NCBI GenBank assembly: GCA_022701365.1
Contig: JAKUHH010000395.1
Span: 744,001-808,000 of the forward strand
Source: Mycocentrospora acerina
Taxonomy: Eukaryota; Ascomycota; Dothideomycetes; Pleosporales
DNA length: 64,000 nt
Direction of reading: 5' to 3'
The translations under genes and the position numbers were made by a program. The first letter of the stretch is position 1, and the number at the start of each line of letters is the position of its first letter. The notes beneath the pieces were generated by a model. The model made no database searches. It had not been told where the DNA came from and saw only the letters and a list, made by a program, of their open reading frames with translations. This document shows, in pieces, positions 21,916 through 35,080 of the stretch.

Positions 21916-22896
21916 ATGACAGACATTTCTTCAAAGCAACTGCTCGCCACCATAAAAGAGGAAGTCATTTTTTTTTCTGCATGTGTAATACAATTGCTGC
22001 TAACTCCTAATCAAGGCTGCTTTCCTCTGGTGCTTTCTCAGATCTCACAATCACATGCGGCCCCGACGTCTACAAGGTGCACAAGAGCATTGTGTGTTCG
22101 CGCGCAGGTTTCTTCGCTCACGCGATTCGGTTCCCTGGTAGAGTAGGTGATTTGCATTCCAATCATCCCGAGGTACCGGATAGTGCTTATTTCTATGGAA
22201 CCATAGGAGAGTGAAAACGCAACAGTCGACCTTCCCGAAGATGAGCCTACCGTAGTCAAGCTACTGATACAGTATCTATATGAGGGAGACTATGGATTGA
22301 TTTCGACTGGTAGTCCGGCCACTGCTAGGATACCTTCACCTCCAGTAGTGTCTCCTTTCGGGGGGAGAAATAAGGTGGCTATGAAGACGTCAACCGTCAA
22401 GATACTACGGGGTTCTTCTCATTCGTGTGCGGACTACTACAATGAGCAAGCCGGATCATACGATTGCCCTTACCTATGTCATCACCACGACTGCAAGACC
22501 GAATGTAGTTTTAGTTGTTTGAACTTCATCTGCGCGCTTTGTGCAACCCCACAATCGAGTGTGCTTACCGAGTCTGACAAGCAGCTCCTCATACACGCTA
22601 AAATGTACGAAATCGCCGACAAGTACAACGTCGACGGCCTCAAAGGTCTGGTCTTGGAGAAGTTTAGCAGAGCTTGTCAGAGTTCATGGAATGAGCCGGA
22701 ATTCGCCCAAGCCGCTCACCACGCATTCTCCACTACCCCGGAACAAGACCAACGACTCCGAAATGTCGTCTCGAAGACGATTGCTGACCACATAGGACAA
22801 TTAATCAAGAAGCCTGAGATTAAAATTTTGCTCACCGAGTTTGATGGCTTGGCCTACAGATTGCTCAAGATAAAGACGGACGCAGGATGGGAGTAA
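21916..22896 (+). CDS. BTB/POZ domain protein (second tandem copy) with non-canonical first donor
   Basis: Exons inferred by alignment with the upstream paralogue are 21916-21959, 22016-22142 and 22207-22896, giving 286 residues. The first exon is 44 nt in both copies, and joining at 21959/22016 gives a gap-free match (SKQLLATIKELLSSGAFSDLTITC against SKQLLQDISSVLVSGKFSDLVVTC, given here only for comparison in short form). However, the intron would begin GG instead of GT; no GT donor in the right phase is nearby. The second intron (gtaggt to atag) is normal. The product has the BTB core, a Cys/His-rich insert (YDCPYLCHHHDC, CSFSCLNFIC) longer than in its neighbour, and the same BACK-like tail. 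Since the rest is intact, this may be a recent loss of splicing, a sequence error, or use of a rare donor. Confidence 0.7.
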
Positions 22897-23163
22897 TGTC
22901 ATGGATCTTGGGTTAGGGTGCTAGAAACGTAACAGTTGAATGGGAGAATGTTCCTCGAACGTTGGAGATTTATAAAAAACATGTGTAAAAGTTTAAAAAG
23001 TAAGGCGTAACATTAGTATACTTGCAAGGCTCCCTTGGTACAATCAACCAGCTCGAAAATACCTACCTATGAAGGTGTCCTACAATTTCCCATCCTCATC
23101 AAAATACTTCATCGATTCCTCTTCTTTAATCCAATCACCCACTCAAATCTATTCTGCTTTAAT

Positions 23164-23180
23164 TTTTTCTTTCTTTCTTT
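23164..23180. repeat. Short CTTT microsatellite
   Basis: A pyrimidine tract of about four CTTT units. It lies in non-coding sequence between two convergent genes. Confidence 0.6.
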
Positions 23181-23221
23181 GCGCAGGAAGAAGACAAAGA
23201 TTGAAGCATCTCACAATACCG

Positions 23222-23252
23222 ATACCATACCATACCATACCATACCGTACCG
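23222..23252. repeat. ATACC pentamer array
   Basis: About six tandem ATACC/GTACC units in non-coding sequence, the last ones with A-to-G changes. Confidence 0.7.
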
Positions 23253-23279
23253 TCAGGTAGATATAATGCTTTTCAATGC

Positions 23280-23296
23280 TATATATATATATATAC
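23280..23296. repeat. TA dinucleotide array
   Basis: About eight TA units, in the same repeat-rich spacer. Confidence 0.7.
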
Positions 23297-23564
23297 TAGC
23301 ACTTTCCAAACACCGATTTGGCAACAGCCCCCCCTCATGGACGGAAAGTACGCTGATCTCATCGTCATTATCATCATCACCAAAACACATGTATCACACG
23401 ACGACGCGTTTGTAGATGTCAAGTCTGTCTGTCAGTGGTGAGGGCCTATTTGACGTGGTAAAGAAAATGAGTTTCGTAGTGTTGGTGTTGATGCTGTGAA
23501 CGGCATGCAGCGCGCGCCCAACCTTGATGTGGAGCGTAACCACGGGGAAGGGTGGCAAAGTAAT

Positions 23565-23590
23565 GAGAGGAGAGGAGAGGAGAGGAGAGG
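23565..23590. repeat. AGAGG pentamer array
   Basis: Five tandem AGAGG units, purine-rich on the plus strand, in non-coding sequence downstream of the protease gene. Confidence 0.7.
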
Positions 23591-23938
23591 AAACGAAGCA
23601 AACGACAGATACAGGCGTAATGGGTTAGACGGCCTGTGCAAGAGTGATAATAACAACATCGAATGGGCTTGGATGCAAACAACCCGAGGTTAATCGTATC
23701 AAGTCACGTAACGTTAAGAGACAAAACACTTCACATGCAGAAAAGAGTAACTGAGAATCATTATCTGTTATTTAAATCAAATACAATACATCAAATTGAG
23801 ACCGATGAGAACCTAGAGAGACATGCACCATGAAAATATCCTAGACGCCAAATGTTCAAGACCATACATATACCAGACCAACGTGGTCTAATATGCAAAG
23901 GTTGCAATACAATGCGTCGTTACCATGAGTGTTCAAGC

Positions 23939-25915
23939 TTACTCGCGAGCAACACGAGCCTTGAAGTCCTTGAACAGGCTTGCCATCTCGTCGGCAACAA
24001 AGTCCTCAATCTCAGCCTCAAGCTTCTCGAACTTGGTGCCGGTGCGGCCAGCAGCAGCCTTGGCCTTCTCGAACTCACCCTCAATGCTCTTCTCAATCTC
24101 AGAGATGGAGGGGATGGTGATGGTGAACTCAGACTCGTCCTTCTCGACAGACTTCTTGGAAGTGTAGCCACCCTTCTCAACAATCTCAGTGAAGTTGGAA
24201 ACACCTCCACCGTTCCAGGCAAGGATGTTCTTGGTGTTGCTGGGGACGTCAGACAGAGCGCCGACAGTGGCAACGGAGATGAGGTTAGCCTTGAGCTTCT
24301 TGGGGGTGATGTCGGCGACAGCGTAGGCAGAGTCCTTGGCGGGCTGGAGGGACAGGTAGTAGGCAAGGAGACCAGCAATGTGAGGAGAAGCCATCGAGGT
24401 ACCCGAGATGGTGTTGGTGGCGTGCTCAGAGCCGATCCAGGTGGACAGGATGTTGAGTCCAGGGGCGAAGATGTCGTTGCACTTGCCGTAGTTGGAGAAG
24501 TACGCACGCTCATCGAGGAGAGTCGAGGCACCGACAGTGACAGCGTTGTCAGCAGCGGCGGGGGAGTAGTTGCACGAGTCGGCGTTGTCGTTACCAGCAG
24601 CGACAGCAAAGTGGATGCCGGCATCGACAGCGGCGTTGACGGCGAGGTCAAGAGTGGTCGACTTGCCACCACCCAAGCTCATGTTGGCAGCGCTGCCCTT
24701 GAAGCCCTTCTTCTTGCCATCCTTGGCCGCCTTGACGGCGTCAATGTGAGACTGAGCGGCCCACTCGACGCCCTTGACGACGTCGGACATGGTGCCAGAG
24801 CCGTTGGAGCGGAGGACCTTGACGGCCTTGACGTGTGCCTTCTTGGCGACACCGTACCTCTTACCGGCGACGGTACCGGAGCAGTGGGTGCCGTGACCGT
24901 TGCCATCCTCGTCGGCATCGCCGCTGGGGATAGTCTTGCCCCAGGCGGCGCGGCCCTCGAAGTCGACGTGGTTGATGTTGGTTCCAGTGTCGATGACGTA
25001 GACCTCGACACCCTCACCGCCGTCGGACGAGTACAGGTACTTGTTCCAGGTACCGAAGCTCAACGAGTCGCGGTGCGAGATACGGGCAAGACCCCAGGGC
25101 GCGTTCTTCTCCGTCTCGTACTCATCGTCGCCCATGGTGTGGACCTCGGAGTCACGCTCGACGTAATCGACCTATCAGATGACGCGTTAGCCAAGGATCG
25201 AGCGGGTACCTGAATGGGCAGCAGATCACGTGCGATGGCGTGCGGAGTTGATGCGGAGATAAGGCCCAGAGTTCCGCGGGCCAATCAGGGCCACGCGGAC
25301 AGCCTGGACACGAGACCAACGCGCGCGGCGAAACGCAGCCTGCTCTATGCCGTGTCGAGCAGCTGCAGCGGAGAGCCGCTGGGCTTGCCTGGCCAACCCG
25401 ACGCGTTGCCAGAAACAGCTCGCTAGGCAGCAGTGGCGAGACGCGCGCCTTCCAACTTGGGAAGCTCACGCTTCTCAAGAGGTCGACGTGTGGCGAACAC
25501 GACGATGCGACTTGATGAGGGGAGAGGAAACGAGATGAGAGAAGCTTACATCAGGGTGCCTGCGGATGGCCTCGATCGTCTCGTCGTCAAAGTGGCCCGA
25601 GTAGCCCATGAGGCCGCCGACAATGTTGTATGTGTGCTTGAGCCCGTCAAAGATCTCCTCTGTGACGGGGAACTGGGAGCGCTTTCGCAGCTCCATGCGG
25701 TCGCCCTGGCTCTTGGAGTGGACGCTCTGGACCCAGTCATGGTGCTCCTTTGCGTTCTTGACGTTCTTCTTGAAGACAATCATGTACGAGTTGGGCACAG
25801 GCTTGGACTGCGTCGATGACAGAATGGGGGCTGCATCGTTGTGGATGGTGCCGACCTGGAGAACAGGCGACGCGGCAGCAAGGGCCGGGAGCAGCGAGAG
25901 GGCACTGTACCTCAT
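23939..25915 (-). CDS. PRB1: Vacuolar subtilisin-like serine protease (proteinase B type)
   Basis: Two exons (25915-25550 and 25171-23939) give 532 residues, the usual length for fungal proteinase B (also known as Pep2 and as a vacuolar serine protease allergen group). Residues 1-16 are a signal peptide; an I9 inhibitor propeptide follows (SYMIVFKKNVKNAKEHHDW). The mature S8A domain carries the triad Asp183 (VIDTGTN), His215 (GHGTHCSG) and Ser381 (SGTSMASPH), with the oxyanion Asn316 in AVAAGNDN. After the catalytic domain comes a charged, Lys/Glu-rich C-terminal extension of about 90 residues, typical of the vacuolar clade and absent from secreted alkaline proteases. The enzyme degrades proteins in the vacuole and takes part in autophagic turnover. 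The single intron is long for this genome, 378 nt, falling at HPD/VDYVERD. The gene diverges from the BEACH gene. Confidence 0.94.
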
Positions 25916-26928
25916 GATGGCGGTTGCTCGCACGGCGAAAAGACAAAGACAAAGGGGTGGGAGTAGAGGGCAGGTGGATGGAGAGATGGAGAGGTGTAGC
26001 GGTGTAAATGCGGAGAGGGAGATGGGGAGGAGGAGGATGGACTGGGGCGGTAGCTATGGCGATGGAGCTCTTATCAATGGCCGCGGCACGGGCCCACCCA
26101 GTGACGCAGGTGACTCGCACCGCACCCCGGCGGCTGTGCCAGGACAATGAGGCTGGGGGCGGCTAGCCGGATGGGGGACGATACGGGTGCTCGCCATGGC
26201 AGCCAGTTCTGGCGACAGGCGAGCGGTCACGGGCGGCGGGCGACGCGTTGAGCAGGTTGCTGTCTACTTGCTGCACGGCGGCCGTGTCGAGGGCCGCAGT
26301 TGGTGGCTGCTGGTCGCGTCGACGGCCAGCGCGACGGCGCAGGGCGAGCGCCAAGGGGGAAGCTGTCCCGACTGGCAGGCCCCGAGCTCTCCAGAGCTGC
26401 CCAGAGCTGCCGCGAGCTGCCCCGCGCGCCGGCCATGTACTATGTATGTCGCGGCTGCCTCATCGCCTCGCAGACGGCCAGCGCGTGAGACCTGGCGGGA
26501 GATGGGGGAGACTGTGCCGCAGCCCATGGCCTGCACTCCCGTCTCCATGGCATCGCATCGAGCCCGGCTCGTCTCATGTCATCTGGCTGCTGCTAGTGCA
26601 TCCGGGCGTTCGCGCGGTCTGGTACACTATCTTCTGCGACGGCTGCCTGGCATCTCTGGCGGGTGTCGCAGAAGACGTCCAAGCTCCACGCCCGTTTTAG
26701 CATCTCTCACCACCACATGCAGCCGCTGAGACAGGGCCGTGTTTGTGTAGACGTCGCCGGCCACTGCACCGCCGTAGTGCTCCCCGGTCCTGGCGCCAGC
26801 ACGCAGCCCCGTCTCTGCCCACAACCGCCCTGCTAGATGTGGAGCAAATCCTCGTAGAGAGACATGATTGTGCGCTTCCTCCCGCGACTTCCCCCCACAC
26901 CCTCTCCCCGCGGCGCCCGCGACTGAAC
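25916..26928. other. GC-rich divergent promoter region, protease / BEACH gene
   Basis: About 1 kb between the two divergent starts. It is GC-rich and has overlapping open frames on both strands, which is expected of such composition. I see no separate gene; both promoters and leaders must lie here. Confidence 0.5.
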
Positions 26929-29900
26929 ATGGCCACCTCCCGGCCTCACCGGTCGTCGACGGCGGCCTCGAGGCTCCCGCCCATGAACAACCAGATTGCC
27001 GAGCTGCGCAGCCTCGCCGACGACCTCATCCGCGCCGCCGAGTCCCCCCCGCCCACCGCCCACGTGCTGCAGACGCAGAGCAACGCCTTGCGCCGCATGC
27101 GCCAGTTGCTCATCGACTCGAGCGACCAGACCCATACCAAAGACGCCTTCCGCCATGTGCGCGGCTTCGACGTCCTGCTGCTCACCCTGCGCTCCCTCTC
27201 GGGCTTCTACGACCCCGCCAAACTCTCCGTCCCCGACCGCATCGACTTCTTCGACGTCATCAAGGCGACGCTGGACGTGCTGTCAGATGCTCTCAACGAG
27301 CACGCGGGGAACAGGCGCTTCTTTGCCCGGCGCGTCGAAGATGGCGGCTGGGGCGCGCTGGAACAGGCCCTCGCCAGCACGGGCATCTTCGGCGCGCAGT
27401 CCAAGACCACGCAGGACGATGCGGGCCAGGAGCAGCTGTTTGGCTGTCTCTTTGCCTTTGCGCTGGGCGAAGACGCCATGACACGCATCTTCCGCGACAT
27501 TGAGAAGACGGCCGAGAAAGCACACGCGAGGAAGGAGCCACCTCCAACAGGAAGTAGCGACCCTCCGCAAACGGCGGAAATAGTCGTTTCCAGCCCACGG
27601 TCTGTGTACAGCGACAAGGGCATCGAGCTTGACCCGCTACATGAGCAGCTGCAGACAATCTTCGGCGGCAACGAAGTCCTGCAAAATCCAGACATCATAC
27701 CCATCATCGTCCACTTTTGGCAGGGCTTGTCTGGCGAGGACGCGCCAGGGACAAGGTCAAAAGCCCTCTCTGTCGCTGTGCTGCTCTCTATTCTTCAAAT
27801 CACCACACTGTCCACCTACAATAAAGCTGCGCTGCACGTCACCGGCATCCTCAGCACCATACTTCCTCTATTGTTTGAGAACAAATGTGCTTCCACGGAA
27901 GCCACCATCTTGCGAGACCTGGCAGACAACCTCATCGAGTATGGCATTAACAGGCTTGACGATGCCTACTACCTATTCCGCAAAGCTGCCACCTCAAACC
28001 AAGCTGCCGAGTTTCTCCACCGTGGCATGCGAACTTCTCGCAGTCCGCACTTCATCCAATTCGATTTGTCTCTGCACGGTTTCAGCGCAGTCGAGCTCCC
28101 AGATATTGGTCGACCCTTCCCGCCCATCTCGCCAGGCAGCGGGTACACATTTGCTACATGGATACGGGTGGACCGATACGACCCCAACTGCCACACCACG
28201 CTATTCGGCGCATACGACGACACACAAACTTGTTTCCTGATGGCTTATTTGGAAAGAGATACCCGCTGTTTCATTTTGCAGACTTACATGGGCCACTCGC
28301 CTGGTATCGTTCCCAGTGTGCGGTTCAAGAAAGCCCCCCGTTTTGAGGAAGGAAGGTGGTACCATATTGCTGTAGTTCATCGACGAGCAAAGGGCATTGG
28401 TGCGGGGAGCCACAAAGCTTCGCTCTTCATCGATGGCGAGTTCACCGAGACCATGAAGGCGCACTACCCCTCCCATCCTCCTGTTTTGAATAGCAGCCAG
28501 GAGAGTTTTGCATCCATGTCAGCTAGCATCTCAAAACACCATATTCTTGCCTTTTTGGGTACTCCCCGTAACCTCGCTCCACGGTTAGGAAGGAACGTTC
28601 TCACTTCCAAGCTTTCCATGGCCTCCTTCCATTTATTCTCCGAACCACTCTCAGATGAACTGATCGCTGTTTACCACAAGCTCGGTCCACGCTATTGCGG
28701 TAACTTCCAAGACCGGCTGGGCTCATTTCAAACCTACCGCACGTCCGCAGAGCTGCATGTCCACAATGAGATACTGCATCCGGGGAAAGAAGAGCGATCA
28801 GAGATTGTGTCAGCGATCCGTGCAAGTGCAAGACACTTGATGCATGAATCGAAAGTCTTGCTGAGCTTCTCGCCCAGCTCAGTGATGGATGATGATGATA
28901 GAAATGCCATTGATGAATCCCAGCTCATCCGTTCACTTTCAAGAGAGTCTGCAAAGACGTTGCACAAATACACCAGAATGCACAGCACCCCCGTCATCGT
29001 CAATGCCGCCGTTCCGTCAGTCAATGCCGCTCTGTCACAAGCTTGCGGGTTCGGAAGACTGTCGGGTGACCCTGTGGTTGTGGTGCCTCAAGCGCTGGAT
29101 GATGCAATTTGGCGCATAGGTGGATGTGCTGCTGTAGGTTTGAAACTGGTTCAAGTTGCTCAATCGTTGAGCAGCGTCTTGCGCGCCGTAAAAATCCTAC
29201 TTGAAGCTGTAGAGGGTAATTGGCGCAACTGCGAAGCCATGGAGCAGAGCAATGGTTTTGCTATCCTCGCTGAGGTGATACGCCAAAAGATTGGGTTTGC
29301 TATGGGTGGTCTGGTCAATAGAAATCCTTCATCGCTCGATGTCACGCCGGAGGAGTGCGAAACATTCGTCATGGAGCTGCTACAGGAGATGCTCCGTTTC
29401 GTTGGCTACGATGCAAGCTACCCTGAAGAGTCTCTGATTATCAATCCACTGGCATATCGAGTTCTTCTGGTTGACCTCCAGATTTGGCGCCGAGCAACAT
29501 CATTGAAAACACAGAAGTTGTACTACGCACAGTTCGTTCAGTTTGCGAAAGGAAGCAAGCACCATCATTACAACGCGAAACGCTTCCATCGAATAAGTAA
29601 GTAGATTGTGGTATGTATCACGCATGGACAAAGCTGATCGTGAATTTAGGAGTCGTGAAATGCCTAACAGACGCGCTAAAGGGTGAAGCCTTCACGCCAC
29701 AGACTCTACCACTTTTTCTTGATGCTTTCCGATCACTCCTTCAGATCAATTTCAACGGTGAAAATGCTCGGTCACTATCTTTGTTTGTCACATATGCTCT
29801 GCATGACAATCGCGCCTCATATGCGAAACGCACATTGCGGCCCAAGGCGAGTTCTATACGACTGCGAAGAGAAACACCCCCTACCATGTCACCTGGAGGC

Positions 29901-32900
29901 ACACCGCGTTCCAGTAGTCCAGCGCAGGTTGGTACAAGTACACCGGCACTCTCCATCACAGATTTGGGTATTGCTATACTCAACCTGCTTGCAGAGCTTC
30001 TATGCGACCCCGAAAATCCAAATGAGATTGTGCGCTTTGCGAAAAATGTGACCGGAAAGTGGCTCCTCTATCTTTTAGCAGAAACTGACCAGCGTGTTGT
30101 GGTGCTTGGAGCGCGTATTCTTGCCCGTCTTCTTGTCGTCAATGGCCCATTATTTGTCAAGAAATTCTCTGACAAGACCGGTGGGTTTACCTTGATGAAG
30201 AACCGGCTAAGAAATTGGTGGAACACGCCCAGCATCTGGACTATCTGCTTCGCTATTTTGTTCGATCGCGACGTGGCATCAATTGATTTTGAGCGAGACT
30301 TTGATGTCTTTAACTTGGTCGACGTCTTCATTGCGCATTCACCGCAAACAACTCTAAGGATATGTTACCCAGAGATTTTTGGAGTAATTGCTGCCATGCT
30401 AGATACTGGGCTCCGAGCAATTGTGCGTGATCGAACTCAAGCAACTGCACAGGCCAAGGCCCCCAAATCTGAAAATGGTGATGCTCCTACGACCAGAGGA
30501 CGGCGAAGAACGATGTCTCTCAAGACCGAGCAACCTACCATAAGTAAGTCTCCATAATCGGAGATTTGAAAACATTGCTGACAGATTCAGGCTTGACAGC
30601 GCCTCAGACAGAGCGCCTCAACGACTATGCTGTCGTTTTGCATTCTGCCATCCAGTTTCTATCGGAGTTACATGCACGTTCCGAGGCATTTCGTGACTAT
30701 GCCAACACGTCGAACTACGTTCAAGAGTTACTCTTCGTACTCTATCCAGTCATCGTTACCTCTGACAGTGTCAGCGCGGAAACCGAGTTGCTATCGCGTG
30801 GCTCTGCATTGACGTTCGAGGGTCAGGACGTTGTAATTCAGCCGCTGTCGCTGGCTAACAGCCAACAAACACCCATCATACGCACGAGTAACGTCAATAA
30901 TTCAGTCTCGCCCGCTGTACAACGAGTCATACCTTTCCGAAGGGCTTCTTCCTTTGTGCTTGTATCAGCCGAAAAGGCCAAGCAGGCCAGCAAACAACAA
31001 GTGCTAGAAACTATACTCTCCCCCAGGGCCACTGCCCCTCCAACAATGAAAGTCGGTACGTCAGTTGTCGAGGCTACGCTTGAAGTTGTCCTGGACGTTT
31101 TCAAAGACCAGCTCTTCACACGAAAAGACTTTCCGGGCCTTGGACTCTTCCTCAAGACGCCTCCAGGCTTTCAAGAACATCAAGCGTACTTCGAGTCGTA
31201 TGTGCTCCGGCAGACATTATCTTCAGTCACAAACGCACTCCGCCTAGATCAAAAGCTACTTCACGAACCTCGAGTGCTCACAAACCTCTCACGATTTGTG
31301 ACCCACATATCCGAGGCTGTGTTTGAGGGCTGGTTCCTGGACGGCGGAGAACCCCTGCTCGACTTCACTGGCTTCATCTTGGAGTATCTGGAGCGCCCAG
31401 ATATCGCCAAGGTCAAGACAGTTAGGTTATGCACCCAAGCAACTCAGACCATTCGGTCAGTTTTTCTAAGAGTCGGCCTTTTGCGACTTGCAGAGTCTGA
31501 TGAGTCTGCTGGCGGATCCAACACCATAGAAGCTATCGAAAAGATGGTATACTGGCAACCAATCATACTTTCCTCGGCTAACAATGAATCGTTCGCATTG
31601 AAAATGATTTGCTATCTTTTATATACCAAGCTGGCTTCTGAGCATGAACAAGTGCGTCTTGCTTCTGCAAATTTCTGGCGATTGCTGTTGGTGCAAAAGC
31701 CGGAAGAGACAACTGCTTTGCTGAGCAGCGTTATTCAGTCTGATAAAAAGAACCTCTATGATGGTTTCCAAAAACTGATGGAACTTGACAACGAAACGTT
31801 TTTGTATTGGTTTGACAAGAACAAGACAGACTTGGACAGCTTTTTTTACGGGTCGATGTCCAAGTTATGGGAGGATTTTGCACATGATCAAAACAAACGA
31901 ACTGAAGAGAGTTCACAGAGGCGAATAATGAAGCGGAAGGAAAAGCTGAAGCAATGGCAATCTGAGGAATTCAATACTGAGAATATTTGGAACCATCATG
32001 AGAACTCGACTAGTCACTGGCGGTCCAACATTCATGCTTCAGAGCGTCTCAAGCATCAACGGGTAGTACAGGATCAGCAGGACAATGCGACGTTCCTGGG
32101 AACGGTACTGGCAAAGCTTGACCACCAATTAAAAGGTCCCTGCGCGCTGTTCGAAGACAGCCCACCAGCGAAGTGGCGATTGGACGAGACAGAAGGCCGA
32201 GATCGAAAACGTATGCGCATCATCGTCGATAACACTAATCGGGAACAGCAGTATCAGCCTAAGCGAAAAGATACGGATCCAAGGGAGAGACTCAAACTTG
32301 ACACAGCTGTGCCAGCCATCTCTGCCAAAGAGGCCTTAGGCGTTACACCCACCACTGGGCCGGGCAGAAGGCCCTCGTCGGGTCTGGATGCTCAGGGGGA
32401 GTCAAAGGATGATGCAAATTCCGACAGTGAAGAGGACTTTGAAATGGTTGAGGCCATGTATGAAGACGAAGACGGCTTTGAAGACAAGAATCGCAAAGTC
32501 ATGAGGAGTCTGAGGCGGGGTGATCAGGTACAATACGTTTGCAACATCTCGCGAGTCGTTGGTCTGGAGGCTATCGAAGGGCTCCTCATTGTCGGAAAAG
32601 ACTGCCTCTATTTGTTGGATGATTTCTTCCAACGATCTGATGGAGAAATTGTGCGTGTGTGGCAAGCACCACCCGATGAGCGTGATCCCTATGTACAGGT
32701 TATTGCGGGCAAGGAGGCAGTGACCAATCGCCGACCACCACCCAGGACACAAGAGGATTCTGCGAGGAGTTGGAAATGGAGCGAGGTGGTCAGTGTATCG
32801 AAGCGCCGATTTCTGCATCGCGACGTTGCTATTGAGGCTTTCTTTGATGATGGGCGCAGTTACCTCTTGACCGCCATTTCCGCCCAGGCTCGAAACGACA

Positions 32901-35080
32901 TCCATTCTCGTGTGCTTCAACGAGCTTTGCAAGTTGTCAACCCAGAAAAACTGGCAAATTCGGAGATTTCGTGGCGACTCGACTCATTGCGCAACCCAGA
33001 TGAGATACCGCAGACTCTTGGATCAAGGTTTGCATCAGCGTTTGGAACTGCATCTTCGCATCCAGCAACCAAAAAGTGGCTGAAGGGCGAGATATCGAAT
33101 TTCCATTACTTGATGTTTGTCAACACACTAGCTGGCCGCACATTCAACGACCTCACACAATACCCAGTCTTTCCTTGGGTCATATCAAATTACGAGAGCG
33201 AAGAGCTGGACTTGTCTGACCCAAAGAACTTCCGCGATCTCAGGAAGCCGATTGGAATTCAGCACCCAAAGCAAGAAGCTTCGATCCGAGAGCGGTTCAA
33301 CTCATTTGCTGAAATGGGTGATGCAGAGCATGCCTTCCATTATGGAACTCACTACTCCTCAGCCATGACTGTAGCATCTTACTTGGCACGTTTACAACCA
33401 TTCAGCGCTGCATTCTTCCTCATCCAAGGTGGTACCTGGGATCATGCAGACCGCATGTTTTACTCCATCCAAAACGCATGGGACTCTGCGTCCAACAAGA
33501 ATATGGCCGATGTCCGCGAACTCACGCCCGAGTTCTTCTTTTTACCTGATTTCTTGACGAATGTCAACGGCTACAACTTCGGCCTTCGCTCTGACAACTC
33601 TAGCATTGATAATGTCCAATTGCCCCCTTGGGCAAAAGGGGATCCTGCGATTTTCATCGCCAAGCAACGTGAGGCCTTGGAAAGTCCACATGTCAGTGCG
33701 AATTTGCACCATTGGATCGACCTCATCTTCGGATACAAACAACGTGGTGAAGCAGCAATCGAAGCAGCAAATGTGTACCATTGGATGACGTACCAGGGTG
33801 CTATTGACCTGGACTCCATCACCGATGAGAAAGAGCGTGCCCAGAAGATCAGCGTTGTGAATAATTTCGGACAGACACCCACGCAGGTGTTTCAACGTCC
33901 GCATCCCCAAAAGGAAAACGTTGCGAAGAATGGGAAGCTGGATACTGCGGCAGAAAGCTTACATCGTGTGCCTGGCACACTTTTGGAGGCTAATGATCGC
34001 ATTGCTTCGCTGAATTACATTGCAAAAAGCGATAAACTCCTTTGCGCGGCACCATTTCGACACAACATTCCCCCACTTTACGATAGGTATATGGAATGGG
34101 GCTTCACAGATGGCAGCGTCCGCTTCTACGACTCTCACTCCAAAAAGCTGATAGGCTTGTTTGAGCACCTGCACTCCGGCCAACTTACTACAAGTCTTTT
34201 TGTCGACGGCCGGACGCTCATCACCGCAGGTACGGACTGTACCCTTGCCATCTGGAACGTGGTCAAAGCGGACAAAGGCCAGATTGAACTCCAAAATGCG
34301 ACTGCACTCTTTGGTCACAAGAGTCCCGTGGTTGTACTCGCAGCTAGTCGTGCCGTATCTGCTTTCTTATCAGCGAGTCTCGATGGCAAAATCTTCTTAT
34401 GGGACCTGAATCGCAGTGAATTTGTCCGCGAGCTGGATCTGGGTGCACGGCACAAGAAGAACCCTGTCGCAGTGCAGGCGGCGAGAATCAACAGCGTGAC
34501 TGGTAATATCGTTCTCGCTATTGGACGGAGATTAGTTGTCACGACACTAAATGGGCAATTGTTGCTTGACGAGGATATTTGTGACGGGGAGGAGGATAGC
34601 GAGGGGGTTACATGTGTGGCGACGTATGAGGGAGTGGGGAATGAATGGTGCGAGAGGGAGTTAATTTTTAGTGGGCATCGTCGTGGAGTTGTCAAGGTAT
34701 GTTTCTCTCCTGTCTGTTTTTCTTCGCGCCTCGATTCCCCTCCTTTCTAGCATTCTGATTCTGGAGTGAGTGGGAGAAGAAATTGATCACTAACGTTCCG
34801 TTCTGACAGATCTGGCACCTCCACCCTTCTACGACATCCACCTCTGCATCAACATCTTGGTGCATCACTCTCGTGAACGTTCTGAACCATAGCGATCAGA
34901 TGACGATCACGTCTGCCACGGCTCCAGTGACATGTATTCTGCCCATGCCGCACCAAGTTTACACAGGAGATGAAGACGGACGAGTGGTACGTCTTTATAT
35001 TCTCTCACTCTATCGTAGATATTGATTGCTAACGATGTGATGCATAGTATGAGTGGAATTGTGTACACCGTCAGCGCTGA
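26929..35080 (+). CDS. BPH1: BEACH-domain protein (Beige/LYST homologue)
   Basis: Five exons (26929-29596, 29650-30543, 30585-34696, 34810-34986, 35048-35080) give 2627 residues, within the range of fungal Beige homologues. Order of parts: a helical armadillo-like N-terminal region; a concanavalin A-like lectin segment at about 400-520 (SGYTFATWIRVDRYD, EEGRWYHIAVVH); more helical repeats; a charged acidic linker; a PH-BEACH domain at about 1815-1970; the BEACH domain at about 2014-2290 (FHYLMFVNTLAGRTFNDL, YPVFPWVISNY, FHYGTHYSSAM, ELTPEFFFLPDFL); and C-terminal WD40 repeats from about 2310. BEACH proteins act in the cytosol on vesicle fusion and fission and on lysosome or vacuole size; yeast Bph1 acts in protein sorting and cell-wall integrity. 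The start at 26929 follows a GC-rich leader and sits in good context. The last exon encodes only ten residues plus stop. Confidence 0.93.

Larger units (their letters stand above)
22897..23938. other. Tail-to-tail spacer rich in simple repeats
   Basis: About 1 kb between the BTB gene and the protease gene. It holds a CTTT run, an ATACC pentamer array, a short TA array and an AGAGG pentamer array, listed separately. No gene is supported. Confidence 0.55.

Noticed and set aside
23852..25213. A 453-codon open frame antisense to the vacuolar protease
   Set aside because: It is the mirror of a strongly codon-biased, GC-rich coding exon; it is Leu/Val/Gly/Asp-rich without domains and has no gene-like context.
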